From Roseburia sp. 1XD42-34 (GTDB lineage: Bacteria > Bacillota > Bacilli > Bacillales > Amphibacillaceae): a DNA stretch of 64,000 bases. The position numbers and the translations under genes were made by a program. A model generated the notes under the pieces. The model searched no databases. It saw only the letters and a program-made list of their open reading frames with translations, and was not told where the DNA came from. The stretch covers positions 1 to 64,000 of the forward strand of contig NZ_QWLJ01000008.1 in the NCBI RefSeq assembly GCF_009917385.1, in the 5' to 3' direction. Below are positions 9,965-18,229 of this stretch, in pieces. Within the stretch, counting starts at the first letter, position 1. The number at the start of each line of letters is the position of its first letter.

Positions 9965-10045
9965 TGAAATTACGCTGGCAAAAAAACCTAGAAGATTTCC
10001 TTACAAAGTTTAGTTGAAAAAAGCATTTTTATTATTTCTATTCAA

Positions 10046-10072
10046 AAAGTGACCTAGGTCACTTTATTTTTT
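10046..10072 (+). terminator. Perfect palindrome and T run after lnrK
   Basis: A 20-bp perfect palindrome with arms AAAGTGAC and GTCACTTT and a CTAG centre is followed by a long T run. As RNA it forms a terminator hairpin; as DNA it could also be an operator. Confidence 0.6.
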
Positions 10073-10094
10073 TTACTTTCATGACTGTAGGTAC

Positions 10095-10114
10095 TGCAAA
10101 GTTTGCAACATAAT
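10095..10114 (+). promoter_or_regulatory. Putative operator/promoter of lnrLMN
   Basis: The inverted repeat TGCAAA-G-TTTGCA (10095-10107) lies just before a -10-like CATAAT (10109-10114), with only a weak -35 above it. This arrangement suits an activator site for the neighbouring response regulator. Confidence 0.35.
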
Positions 10115-10142
10115 CGGTAAACTGAATACAGGAGGAGAGGCT

Positions 10143-11075
10143 ATGCTTGAATTAGTAAATATTTCAAAAAGATTTAAACAAAAATATGCTGTTAAGAGTA
10201 TGAATATGTTAATTGAACGTGGAGAAATTGTTGGACTGCTTGGACCAAATGGTGCCGGTAAGTCAACAGCCATTTCTATTATGTCATCATTAGTGGAACC
10301 AACAGAAGGGGATGTATATTTTAAAGGTCAGAGTATTTTGAAGAAACCAGAGTCCCTTCGAAAGGTAGCTGGTATCGTTCCACAGGAAATAGCTCTATAC
10401 ACAGATTTAACGGCAGAAGAAAATTTACAATTTTTTGGAAGAATTTATCATCTGAAAGGCGCAAAATTAAAAGAACGGATGGATGATGTATTGGAAACGA
10501 TCGGTTTAACGGATAGGAGAAAAGAAGTTGTGAAGAAATTTTCTGGCGGAATGAAAAGGCGTTTAAATATAGGTGTAGCTTTATTGCATGAGCCGGAGTT
10601 GCTCATCATGGATGAACCTACTGTTGGTATCGATGCACAATCAAGGAACTATATTTTGGAAACAGTGAGACGCTTAAATGAGGAAAAGAATGTTACCATT
10701 CTTTATACGAGCCACTATATGGAAGAGGTTGAGTATTTATGTGATCGTATTTATATTATGGATCAGGGAAATTTGATTGCTGCTGGAACAAAGGAAGAAA
10801 TTAAACGAATTTTATCAGGAGAAAAAACGATTGTCATTAAAGCTGATCGAATAACGGAGTCATTTATAAACGAATTTAAAACCCACCCACTCATAAATGG
10901 GATGAATGTAGAAGAAAAGCAAGTCTCTATTATGGTAGCAAAAGAGGTTAATATGTTTGCTGATATCATTAAATTAGCAGATAAAGCTTCCCTTGAGTTA
11001 AATTCCGTAAACGTAAAAACCCCAACACTGGAAGATGTGTTTCTACACCTTACCGGCCGGGCTTTACGCGATTAG
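10143..11075 (+). CDS. lnrL: ABC transporter ATP-binding protein (LnrL-like)
   Basis: A 310-residue ATPase of the drug-export (DrrA/CcmA) class. Walker A is GPNGAGKS (residues 34-41), the signature is FSGGMKRR and Walker B is LLIMDEPTVG, followed by the switch histidine in YTSHYMEE. The C-terminal 80 residues form the accessory domain typical of ABC-2 exporters. The start is supported by GGAGGAGAGG immediately upstream. It is the first gene of a three-gene transporter operon next to a matching two-component system. Confidence 0.88.
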   Translation: MLELVNISKRFKQKYAVKSMNMLIERGEIVGLLGPNGAGKSTAISIMSSLVEPTEGDVYFKGQSILKKPESLRKVAGIVPQEIALYTDLTAEENLQFFGRIYHLKGAKLKERMDDVLETIGLTDRRKEVVKKFSGGMKRRLNIGVALLHEPELLIMDEPTVGIDAQSRNYILETVRRLNEEKNVTILYTSHYMEEVEYLCDRIYIMDQGNLIAAGTKEEIKRILSGEKTIVIKADRITESFINEFKTHPLINGMNVEEKQVSIMVAKEVNMFADIIKLADKASLELNSVNVKTPTLEDVFLHLTGRALRD

Positions 11076-11087
11076 GAGGTGTCTTTT

Positions 11088-12344
11088 ATGATGATTCAGA
11101 TTATCAAAAAGCAATGTCTCATGATATGGAGAAATCCGGCTCAATTATTTTTGCTTATCGGTTTGCCGATTGTTTTTATATTAATTTTAGGAACAGCTTT
11201 AAACCAATTTTTTGAGGGCGAAACGATGAGAATCCAAACTAAAATAGCTATTATAGAACATAATTCGGAACTAGAGCAAGCGGATAAATTTATTCAAGAG
11301 ATGGGTAAAGAAGCAGGACTTAAAAAAGAGCAAGTTGCCAGCTTAAAGGAAAACTTGCCAATTCAAAGATTGAAATCTCTTTTTTATTCTAAGGAATTAT
11401 CCGATACGATAGATATAAAAGAAGTTTCTGAAGATGAAAAAGATGAGATATTACATGATAATACGTATTCAGCAATTATCGAAGTTCCAGAGGATTTTAC
11501 GTATACGTATCTTGCTCATATGATAAAACATAAGAAGAAGATCCCGCAATTACGTGTAATAGGAAATGAACAACAGCAAATAAGCGTTGAATTTATTCAA
11601 GGAATTATCGAAAATTTCCAACGTCAACTTACGTTAAGTGTTTTTATGAGCGAAAATAAGCTTGATGAACAAGCAATGAACATTCCAGCGTCGTTGTTTG
11701 CTAATAATCGTACAACGATGGACCAACATGAACCGATTAGTGCAAAAAGTTATTATACAGTAGGAATGGCGGTTATGAATGCTTTATTTGTCGCTTCAAC
11801 GATCGGTATCATTGGGTTTAGAGAAAAAGAAACCTTTGTATTTAATCGAATTATTTTAGCAAATGTGTCAAGGTGGATCTATTTTAGCGGTGTATTATTA
11901 TCTACTGTTATCTTTGCTTTTTTACAATTGTTAATTATTTTTAGCTTTTCATGGCTTGTTTTTAAGGTTACGTGGCCAAATCTCTTTGCATTTTTCCTTA
12001 TTACTATTGCATTTTCCATGGCGGTAGGCGGGATTGCAGTATTATTAACAGCTATCAGTTATCGGATGCACACAGAAAGGATTACGAATTTTTTTAGTAG
12101 CGCTATCGTAGCTATCATGGCCTTAATTGGTGGCAGTTTTTTTCCAATCGGCGATAGTTCAGAAGTGGTTCGTAAGATTAGTGAGTTAACACCAAATGGA
12201 GCAGGAATGGTGGCGTATTTAAGTACTTTAAGAGGAAATGATATCACGGATGTAAGTATGTCTGTTATATATCTTTGCCTTTTTGGAGTCATAATGATTA
12301 TCCTTGCTGCTTTCACATTTCCAAAAAGGGGGGAGACGATGTGA
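11088..12344 (+). CDS. lnrM: ABC-2 type permease (LnrM-like)
   Basis: An exporter membrane subunit of about 418 residues. One N-terminal transmembrane helix (about residues 18-40) is followed by an external domain of about 170 residues and five to six C-terminal helices, the YhgE/ABC-2 layout. The frame can be read from a GTG at 11079, but AGGAGG (11074-11079) sits on that codon. The ATG at 11088, 8 bases downstream, is the better start. It ends in a 4-base overlap (GTGA) with the next permease gene. Confidence 0.82.
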   Translation: MMIQIIKKQCLMIWRNPAQLFLLIGLPIVFILILGTALNQFFEGETMRIQTKIAIIEHNSELEQADKFIQEMGKEAGLKKEQVASLKENLPIQRLKSLFYSKELSDTIDIKEVSEDEKDEILHDNTYSAIIEVPEDFTYTYLAHMIKHKKKIPQLRVIGNEQQQISVEFIQGIIENFQRQLTLSVFMSENKLDEQAMNIPASLFANNRTTMDQHEPISAKSYYTVGMAVMNALFVASTIGIIGFREKETFVFNRIILANVSRWIYFSGVLLSTVIFAFLQLLIIFSFSWLVFKVTWPNLFAFFLITIAFSMAVGGIAVLLTAISYRMHTERITNFFSSAIVAIMALIGGSFFPIGDSSEVVRKISELTPNGAGMVAYLSTLRGNDITDVSMSVIYLCLFGVIMIILAAFTFPKRGETM

Positions 12345-13453
12345 GGGGGATTTTAATAGCTAGGTGGAAGCAGTTATTACGTAATCCTTGGACTTTTCTC
12401 TGCTTTACCGGACTATCCATCGGATTTGCATTAATTTTAGGTTTGACTGGTGCTGGAAATACCATACGTGTTCCTATAGCGATAGTAGATGAGGAAGTTC
12501 ATGAAGCGCCGATCATATCACAGCTGAAACAAGAGACAACTCTTCAGTTTTATGAAATGAAAGAACAGGATCTGCTTCAGTTTATAGAAGACGGCAAAGC
12601 AGAAGTCGGGGTATTACTAAGTAAAGATTCCTATAAGTTAGTAGTTGGGGTGGAATCTACTACTGTGACGATAGCGGAGAATATCGTACGGCAAACGTAT
12701 GTAAATTACTTTCAGCAACAAAGTATAATTGACCGTGCCCACATGTCAGCAGAAGAGGAGAAATCACTGCTACAAGAATTAGAAGAAAACTTAAATGAAC
12801 CGATATTTACGATTCAGGCAAGTAACTTTAGAACGGATGAGGCGGTTATTTATAACCCAACGTATCAGTTTTTATTTGGCTTTAGTTTATTCTTTGTCAT
12901 CTATACCATTGGGCATAGTACGACTGCAATGCTGACGGAAAAAAAGCAAGGAATTTGGGACAGGATCATTTTATCCCCTGTTAGTAAGTGGAAGATGTAT
13001 GTTGGTAATTTGATTTATAGCTTTTTTGAGGGTTACTTACAGGTAGTGATTATTTTTTCGTTTTTCTTTGTTGTTTTTGATATTGATTATAATGGGATGC
13101 TATGGAAAGCATTACTATTACTTATTCCCTATGTTTTTGCAATGGTTGCTTTAACGATTTTACTAATTTCAGTAATAAAAAATATACAGCAATTTAATGT
13201 ACTAATAACAATTGTGGCTGTGAGTATGGCAATGATTGGAGGCGCTTATTGGCCGATAGAAATCGTCGAATCTAAGATATTGCTCACCTTGGCAAAATTT
13301 AACCCGGTAGCATATGCAATGGAAGCATTAAAGGGTGTGGTAAATTACGGATATTCATGGGATCAGCTTTACTATCCCATTAGTATACTGCTACTAATGG
13401 GAGTTGTTATGATTAGTATTGGCATCCATTTAATGGAAAGACGGCATATTTAA
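12341..13453 (+). CDS. lnrN: ABC-2 type permease (LnrN-like)
   Basis: The second exporter membrane subunit, 370 residues from a GTG start with GGGGGG (12328-12333) upstream. The frame is open to 12275, but the GTG overlapping the lnrM stop by 4 bases is typical of coupled translation. The layout repeats LnrM: one N-terminal helix, an external domain and a C-terminal helix bundle with the segment MAMIGGAYWPIEIV. Together with LnrL and LnrM it should form an exporter for membrane-active polyene-like compounds; the substrate is inferred from gene order. Confidence 0.82.
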   Translation: MRGILIARWKQLLRNPWTFLCFTGLSIGFALILGLTGAGNTIRVPIAIVDEEVHEAPIISQLKQETTLQFYEMKEQDLLQFIEDGKAEVGVLLSKDSYKLVVGVESTTVTIAENIVRQTYVNYFQQQSIIDRAHMSAEEEKSLLQELEENLNEPIFTIQASNFRTDEAVIYNPTYQFLFGFSLFFVIYTIGHSTTAMLTEKKQGIWDRIILSPVSKWKMYVGNLIYSFFEGYLQVVIIFSFFFVVFDIDYNGMLWKALLLLIPYVFAMVALTILLISVIKNIQQFNVLITIVAVSMAMIGGAYWPIEIVESKILLTLAKFNPVAYAMEALKGVVNYGYSWDQLYYPISILLLMGVVMISIGIHLMERRHI

Positions 13454-13584
13454 GAGAAATTAATATTTGAATAACTTATTTTCATCATGCAGCCTCATTG
13501 CTGGAATCAACATACCTACAATGGGGACTTTTGATGTGACGGAGTCAATTGGTTCAGTAGAAGAGATGCCCCTTCTTTTTTAGA

Positions 13585-13844
13585 AGATAAGAAAGTGAAA
13601 AAATGGTTGCTTTAAGCATACGGACTTAACGGAATAGCCACGTCTGGCGCAAGTGCCAAGTAACTAGGCGACTTCACTCCATTGCCCTGCGATAAGTCAT
13701 CGTCGGTACGTTGCTTAGAGGAAGACCGACTGAATACGGGCTTGCCACCTGATATCAGCATACTCTTTTTGAATGACGTGATTCCTTTATTTTAGTTGGT
13801 CCGTTCCAGTTACTACATTGCTAAACGGTTGCTTACGCATTTCC
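13585..13844 (+). repeat. Dispersed repeat family A, copy 2
   Basis: It begins AGATAAGAAAGTG and carries the conserved blocks GGAATAGCCACGTC, CTAGGCGACTTCAC, GATAAGTCATC and TTGCTAAACGG. It fills most of the 565 bases between lnrN and the YhgE gene. Confidence 0.8.
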
Positions 13845-13973
13845 ATTAGGTATTTGTAAAGTGCACATGAAATAATTTTAGGACAATTCAAAATTGGATT
13901 ACTTTTGCTTATAACTGGTATTGTACGTTTAACGTTGTTATAATCATCCATTATACTAGTTTTTTATCACTAT

Positions 13974-13995
13974 AAAATGAATGATCATTCATTTT
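13974..13995 (+). promoter_or_regulatory. TetR-type operator palindrome
   Basis: A perfect 22-bp palindrome centred on TGAATGATCATTCA, in front of the YhgE/Pip gene and next to -10-like AT-rich sequence. TetR-family repressors of similar membrane proteins bind such sites, but no tetR gene is adjacent. Confidence 0.55.
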
Positions 13996-14018
13996 AAGCT
14001 AGAAGGTTGCGTGAATAT

Positions 14019-16217
14019 ATGAAAAACAGCTGGAGAATATTTTTTACAGATACAAAAAAGATAAGTAAGAACTGGGTAGCTGCCATCATTATTGGCGGGT
14101 TGATACTATTACCCTCTTTCTATGCTTGGTTTAACATTAAAGCCTCTTGGGATCCATATGGGCAAACCGACCAAATACCTGTTGGTGTGGTAAATGAGGA
14201 TCAGGGCGCAACAGTGCGAGGACAGGATGTTAACGTTGGAAAAGATCTGGTGAAAACGTTAAAAGCAAATAAGGCGATGGATTGGCGATTCACTGATCGT
14301 AAAACAGCGATGGAAGAAGTAGAGTATGGCAATTATTTTGCTGTGATTGTGATTCCAAAAAACTTTTCACAGCGACTTGGAACTGTCATTGAAGATAATC
14401 CAGAAAAAGCAAATGTAGAATACTATGTGAATGAGAAAATTAATGCAATTGCCCCAAAGATTACGGAAAAAGGTGCTTCAGTCATTGTGGAGCAAATTAG
14501 CAGTCAGTTTATTTCTACTGTTAATGGAGTAATCTTTGATATATTTAATAAATTAGGGATTGAACTGGAGAAGGATCTCCCTGATATAAAACGGTTTGAA
14601 AATTATGTGTTTGAAATGGAAAAAAAACTACCAGAAATTAATGACCTACTAAACCAATCATTATCGGATGCAAATCAGGCACAAGACATCGTTAATAAGG
14701 CACAAAATTTAATACCTGATGCAAAAGAAATGACAGATAATGGATTAACTACGATTGATAATACGTCAGCCCTTTTAAAGAAAGCAGAAGATCGTTTGAA
14801 CGAAATGGCTCCAAAAATTGAACAGGATTTACGTAAAGTGCAGGATATTGCGAATAAAGCAAACAATTTTATTCAAGATATTCAACAAGTCGATATTGAT
14901 TTTAGTGATGGAAAAGAACTGGCTAATCAGATTAATCAACAGCTTGACGAAGGAGCTAACCGGGTTGGAGTTATAATTAATTTGTTAGAACAGTTAAAAC
15001 AGCAAAACGAGCAATCCGCCAACGACCAAAGTAAAGAGCAAGGCGATTACCCAAGTATTGATAATCACCAGCTGGATCAAGTTATTGAAAGATTAACTAC
15101 GTTACAAGAAGAATTAACCAACGTTAAAGAGACAAACAGAGAAGTTGTCCAGTTTATTGATACAAAACATGGAGATGTAGAGCAAACGATTGGTGAATTA
15201 CAGCAATTAGCTGAAAATACGTCAACGAATATCGATGCCTTTGTAAAAGATTATAAAGAGTCGATTGAACCAACTGTTATGGCGGAAATTAGCCGAGCTA
15301 AAAACACACTTTCAAAGGCTCGGGGCATATTGGTAGAAATTCAAGAGATGATTCCAGAGGTAGAGCGAATTCTGGGAAGTACAGAAGGTAACTTAGGAGA
15401 AGGTGAAGATATACTTAAGCGTGCTCTGGGAGAGTTTCCTTATGTGAATAGTAAAGTTAAGGAGCTTGCAGATCGGATTCGCAGTATCCAAGGGGAGACA
15501 GATATTAACGAGATCATTAAACTGCTCCAAAATGATCCGGAAGCGGAGAAAGGTTTTTTTGCTGAACCCGTGAAGTTGAATCAGAATAAGTTATTTCCAA
15601 TGGAGAATTATGGTACGGGAATGACCCCATTCTATACAGCGTTAGCTATATGGGTTGGCGGCTTGTTACTAATTTCTTTATTAGCAACTGACGTACAGGG
15701 ATCAGTTAATTATACAGAAAGACAAATGTATTTCGGGCGTTTATTTACGTTTATGGGAATTGGCTTTTTACAAACAATCATTGTAACGGCAGGAGATCTA
15801 TTCTTATTAGGTGTCGATGCTGCTGAACCTTATTGGTTTGTGCTGTTTGGTGTTTTTATCAGTATGATTTTTATGCTCATTATCTATACGGTTGTTTCTG
15901 TGTTTGGCGATGTGGGAAAGGCAATGGTGATTGTATTTCTTGTTTTGCAAATTGCTGGTTCAGGTGGGACGTATCCTGTTGTACTATTGCCAGAGTTTTT
16001 CCAAATGATCAATCCATTTCTTCCGTTTACGTATGCCATTGATCTGTTACGGGAATCGATAGGAGGTATTGTTTGGCAGCGTGCTAGCAAAGATATTTTT
16101 TATCTTTGTTCGTTCGGGCTTGCAGCCATCGTACTTGGAGCATTTTTAAAACCAGTTATCAACCGGCATACCAATAAACTAAAAGAAAAATCAAAAGAAT
16201 CCGGGTTATTTCATTAA
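14019..16217 (+). CDS. yhgE: YhgE/Pip-family membrane protein
   Basis: A large membrane protein of 732 residues related to phage-infection protein (Pip) and YhgE. One N-terminal helix is followed by the family's external domain (WDPYGQTDQIPVGVVNEDQG). A long helical, coiled-coil-prone middle (about residues 190-500) leads to five or six C-terminal helices of ABC-2 type. A TTG at 14007 directly touches AGAAGG, so the ATG at 14019 is chosen. In B. subtilis yhgE lies beside the TetR gene yhgD; here the regulator gene is missing but a TetR-like palindrome precedes the gene. The substrate is unknown; family members include phage receptors and secretion-related proteins. Confidence 0.85.
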   Translation: MKNSWRIFFTDTKKISKNWVAAIIIGGLILLPSFYAWFNIKASWDPYGQTDQIPVGVVNEDQGATVRGQDVNVGKDLVKTLKANKAMDWRFTDRKTAMEEVEYGNYFAVIVIPKNFSQRLGTVIEDNPEKANVEYYVNEKINAIAPKITEKGASVIVEQISSQFISTVNGVIFDIFNKLGIELEKDLPDIKRFENYVFEMEKKLPEINDLLNQSLSDANQAQDIVNKAQNLIPDAKEMTDNGLTTIDNTSALLKKAEDRLNEMAPKIEQDLRKVQDIANKANNFIQDIQQVDIDFSDGKELANQINQQLDEGANRVGVIINLLEQLKQQNEQSANDQSKEQGDYPSIDNHQLDQVIERLTTLQEELTNVKETNREVVQFIDTKHGDVEQTIGELQQLAENTSTNIDAFVKDYKESIEPTVMAEISRAKNTLSKARGILVEIQEMIPEVERILGSTEGNLGEGEDILKRALGEFPYVNSKVKELADRIRSIQGETDINEIIKLLQNDPEAEKGFFAEPVKLNQNKLFPMENYGTGMTPFYTALAIWVGGLLLISLLATDVQGSVNYTERQMYFGRLFTFMGIGFLQTIIVTAGDLFLLGVDAAEPYWFVLFGVFISMIFMLIIYTVVSVFGDVGKAMVIVFLVLQIAGSGGTYPVVLLPEFFQMINPFLPFTYAIDLLRESIGGIVWQRASKDIFYLCSFGLAAIVLGAFLKPVINRHTNKLKEKSKESGLFH

Positions 16218-16231
16218 AAATGTTACCCAGA

Positions 16232-16276
16232 GGAGCTCCATTTAAAATATTTCTTATTTCAAATGGGGTTCCTTTT
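16232..16276 (+). terminator. Terminator after yhgE
   Basis: Stem GGAGCTCCATTT pairs with AAATGGGGTTCC through G-U pairs and is followed by TTTT. Confidence 0.65.
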
Positions 16277-16328
16277 ATGTGTATATCTTGGAGCAATATT
16301 TTGTAAATATATACCAGTAGCATGTTAG

Positions 16329-16357
16329 TTTCACATAAGACTTTTTCCCTATATAAT
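16329..16357 (+). promoter_or_regulatory. Sigma-A promoter for the alpha/beta hydrolase
   Basis: TTTCAC (16329-16334), 17-bp spacer, perfect TATAAT (16352-16357), 31 bases before the TTG start. Confidence 0.6.
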
Positions 16358-16388
16358 GATTAGATAGAATGAAAAGGCGGGAAAAACG

Positions 16389-17348
16389 TTGAAGAAAAAG
16401 ATAATTTTACGTATAGGTATTGGTATTATGGTGACACTTGTAATCATTGACATAATAGGAAGTTTTTATTTTTATCATTTAGCTATTTCCCGAAATGAGA
16501 AGGATTTTTTGCAAGATAATGAGGATCTTGAAGTTTCAGCAGAGGCACTGAATGAAATGCTAGATGGAAATTGGCGAGGTTGGGTACGGAAACAGAACTT
16601 TGAAACCTGGAAAATGACTTCGTTTGACGGTCTTAATTTACAAGGTTATTATTTACCTGCGAAACAAGAGACGAATAAAACAGTTATTTTTGCTCATGGC
16701 TATTTAGGGCGTGGCTTGGATATGGGGATGTTTGGGCAATATTATTATGAACAGCTAGGTTATAATATGTTTACGGCAGATTTAAGAGGCCATGGGGAAA
16801 GCGAAGGAGACTATATTGGATTTGGCTGGCATGATCGGATAGATTATGTCGATTGGATTAATCAAGTCATTGCAAAGCAAGGAAAGGACGCGGATATTGT
16901 TTTACACGGTGTATCAATGGGAGCTGCAACTGTATTAATGGCAAGTGGCGAGAAGCTCCCTGACAATGTCAAAGCAATTGTAGCAGATAGTCCTTATACG
17001 AGTGTTTATGACATGTTTGATTATCAAATGGGGCGAATGTTCCATTTGCCTGCGTTTCCACTTTTACCAAGCACAAGCCTCTTAGCTAAAATGCGCGCCG
17101 GATATGGCTTGCAGGAAGCTTCTGCAGTGAAGCAAGTCAAAAAAGCAGAAGTACCCATTTTATATATTCATGGAAATGCCGATACATTTGTTCCAACTCG
17201 AATGAGCGAGGAATTATATGAACAGACAAATAGTTCTAAAGAGTTAATTACGTTTGACGGAGCGGGGCATGGCGAGGCATTTGTGACCCATAAAGAAGAA
17301 TATATAGAAAATTTAAATCGATTTTTAGAGACATATCTTCCACAATAG
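16389..17348 (+). CDS. Membrane-anchored alpha/beta hydrolase (YqkD-like)
   Basis: A 319-residue serine hydrolase starting at TTG with AAAGGCGGG 7 bases upstream. An N-terminal hydrophobic helix (about residues 5-29) anchors it, leaving the catalytic domain outside. The nucleophile elbow is GVSMGA (Ser176), with the probable acid Asp265 (HGNADTFVP) and His294 (GAGHGEA). The oxyanion segment is HGYLGRG. The overall layout resembles B. subtilis YqkD, an uncharacterised hydrolase. The gene has its own promoter and is followed by repeats. The substrate cannot be read from the sequence. Confidence 0.8.
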   Translation: MKKKIILRIGIGIMVTLVIIDIIGSFYFYHLAISRNEKDFLQDNEDLEVSAEALNEMLDGNWRGWVRKQNFETWKMTSFDGLNLQGYYLPAKQETNKTVIFAHGYLGRGLDMGMFGQYYYEQLGYNMFTADLRGHGESEGDYIGFGWHDRIDYVDWINQVIAKQGKDADIVLHGVSMGAATVLMASGEKLPDNVKAIVADSPYTSVYDMFDYQMGRMFHLPAFPLLPSTSLLAKMRAGYGLQEASAVKQVKKAEVPILYIHGNADTFVPTRMSEELYEQTNSSKELITFDGAGHGEAFVTHKEEYIENLNRFLETYLPQ

Positions 17349-17410
17349 ACCGTATTCCAACTCCTTATCCCCCATTGCTCGGTAAGATATCCGCCATTGG
17401 GGGTGTTGTT

Positions 17411-17585
17411 ATTACGTCTCACATATAAATGCTGGAAGACTTCCACTTCAAAGAGTTGGAACATCGCAATAAGTTTAAGTGGAGTAAATGCCCTGTTTTG
17501 TAAGAAGTTATTTATCCGTACTCTTGGGTTATTAACATGCCGTGGGGATGAATAAAAACCCACGGATTGTTATGATCCCATTACA
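17411..17585 (+). repeat. Structured repeat family B, copy 3
   Basis: A diverged copy. The second hairpin reads CCGTGGG/CCCACGG where most copies have CAGTGGG/CCCACTG. This is a paired change that keeps the stem. Confidence 0.75.
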
Positions 17586-17646
17586 GTAGACAGAAAAAAA
17601 AAGCACATTATTCCTTCTACTACAGGGAGGAATTTTTACATGGGAA

Positions 17647-17680
17647 AAGGCCAGCTATAATGATTTGCTGGCCTTCTTTT
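17647..17680 (+). terminator. Strong hairpin terminator
   Basis: AAGGCCAGC pairs perfectly with GCTGGCCTT and is followed by CTTTT. The hairpin's left arm is also codons of a six-residue open frame (ATG at 17640) with a good GGGAGGAA upstream. Confidence 0.7.
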
Positions 17681-17683
17681 ATA

Positions 17684-17894
17684 AGATGAAAATGTATAAA
17701 ATAAGGTGCTTAAGGATAAAGAAATAACCGAATAGCCACGCCCGGCGCACGAGCCCAGCAACGTTGCGATTTTAGAAATGTGCCTTCCTCTTAGAGGCCT
17801 CATCGGTTCGTCCTCTAAGAGGGAAGGCAGCCTAAAAACTGGATTTTAGCCCAGACGTGGGCGTACCCTTGTTTTAATGGCGTGATTCTTTTAT
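17684..17894 (+). repeat. Dispersed repeat family A, copy 3
   Basis: A diverged copy (ACCGAATAGCCACGCCCGGC, CATCGGTTCGT, GCGTGATTCTTTTAT). It contains an internal inverted repeat, CCTTCCTCTTAGAGG/CCTCTAAGAGGGAAGG, and runs directly into repeat B copy 4. Confidence 0.7.
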
Positions 17895-18064
17895 CCCGTA
17901 AAAAGGCGTTGTATACTCCCACGGTCTAAGAATGGAAGATGTGAGTGGAACAAGTCGAAACGGGAGATAACAGCGCCTAACCGTAAACGACTTTAGGTCA
18001 TACCCTTGGGCTACTAACCATCAGCGGGGATGAAGAAAACCCCACTGATTGACATTCATTTTAT
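17889..18064 (+). repeat. Structured repeat family B, copy 4
   Basis: Starts TTATCCCGTAAAAAGGCG and ends CATTCATTTTAT. The second hairpin is CAGCGGGG/CCCCACTG. It lies immediately after repeat A copy 3 and 95 bases before the carA promoter. Confidence 0.8.
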
Positions 18065-18125
18065 ACATTTTTCATACATTAAAAAACGTGTGGTAGTAGT
18101 TTTTTTACTATGAATTGGATCATAA

Positions 18126-18188
18126 ATGCATAAATATTAATTAAAATTTATAAATATACTTGAAATTAGGAAGAAGTATCTCTATAAT
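18126..18188 (+). promoter_or_regulatory. carAB promoter with candidate ARG boxes
   Basis: The promoter is TTGAAA (18160-18165), 17-bp spacer, TATAAT (18183-18188). Just upstream, GCATAAATATTAA and TTATAAATATACT lie about 20 bp apart, resembling tandem ArgR/AhrC operators. The promoter is clear; the operators are only suggestive. Confidence 0.65.
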
Positions 18189-18229
18189 ATGGAATAATTA
18201 GAACTCCATCGTAGAGGTGAAAGAAAAAA

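Noticed and set aside
17168..17563. A 131-codon open frame on the minus strand
   Set aside because: It is the shadow of the alpha/beta hydrolase gene running on into repeat B copy 3.
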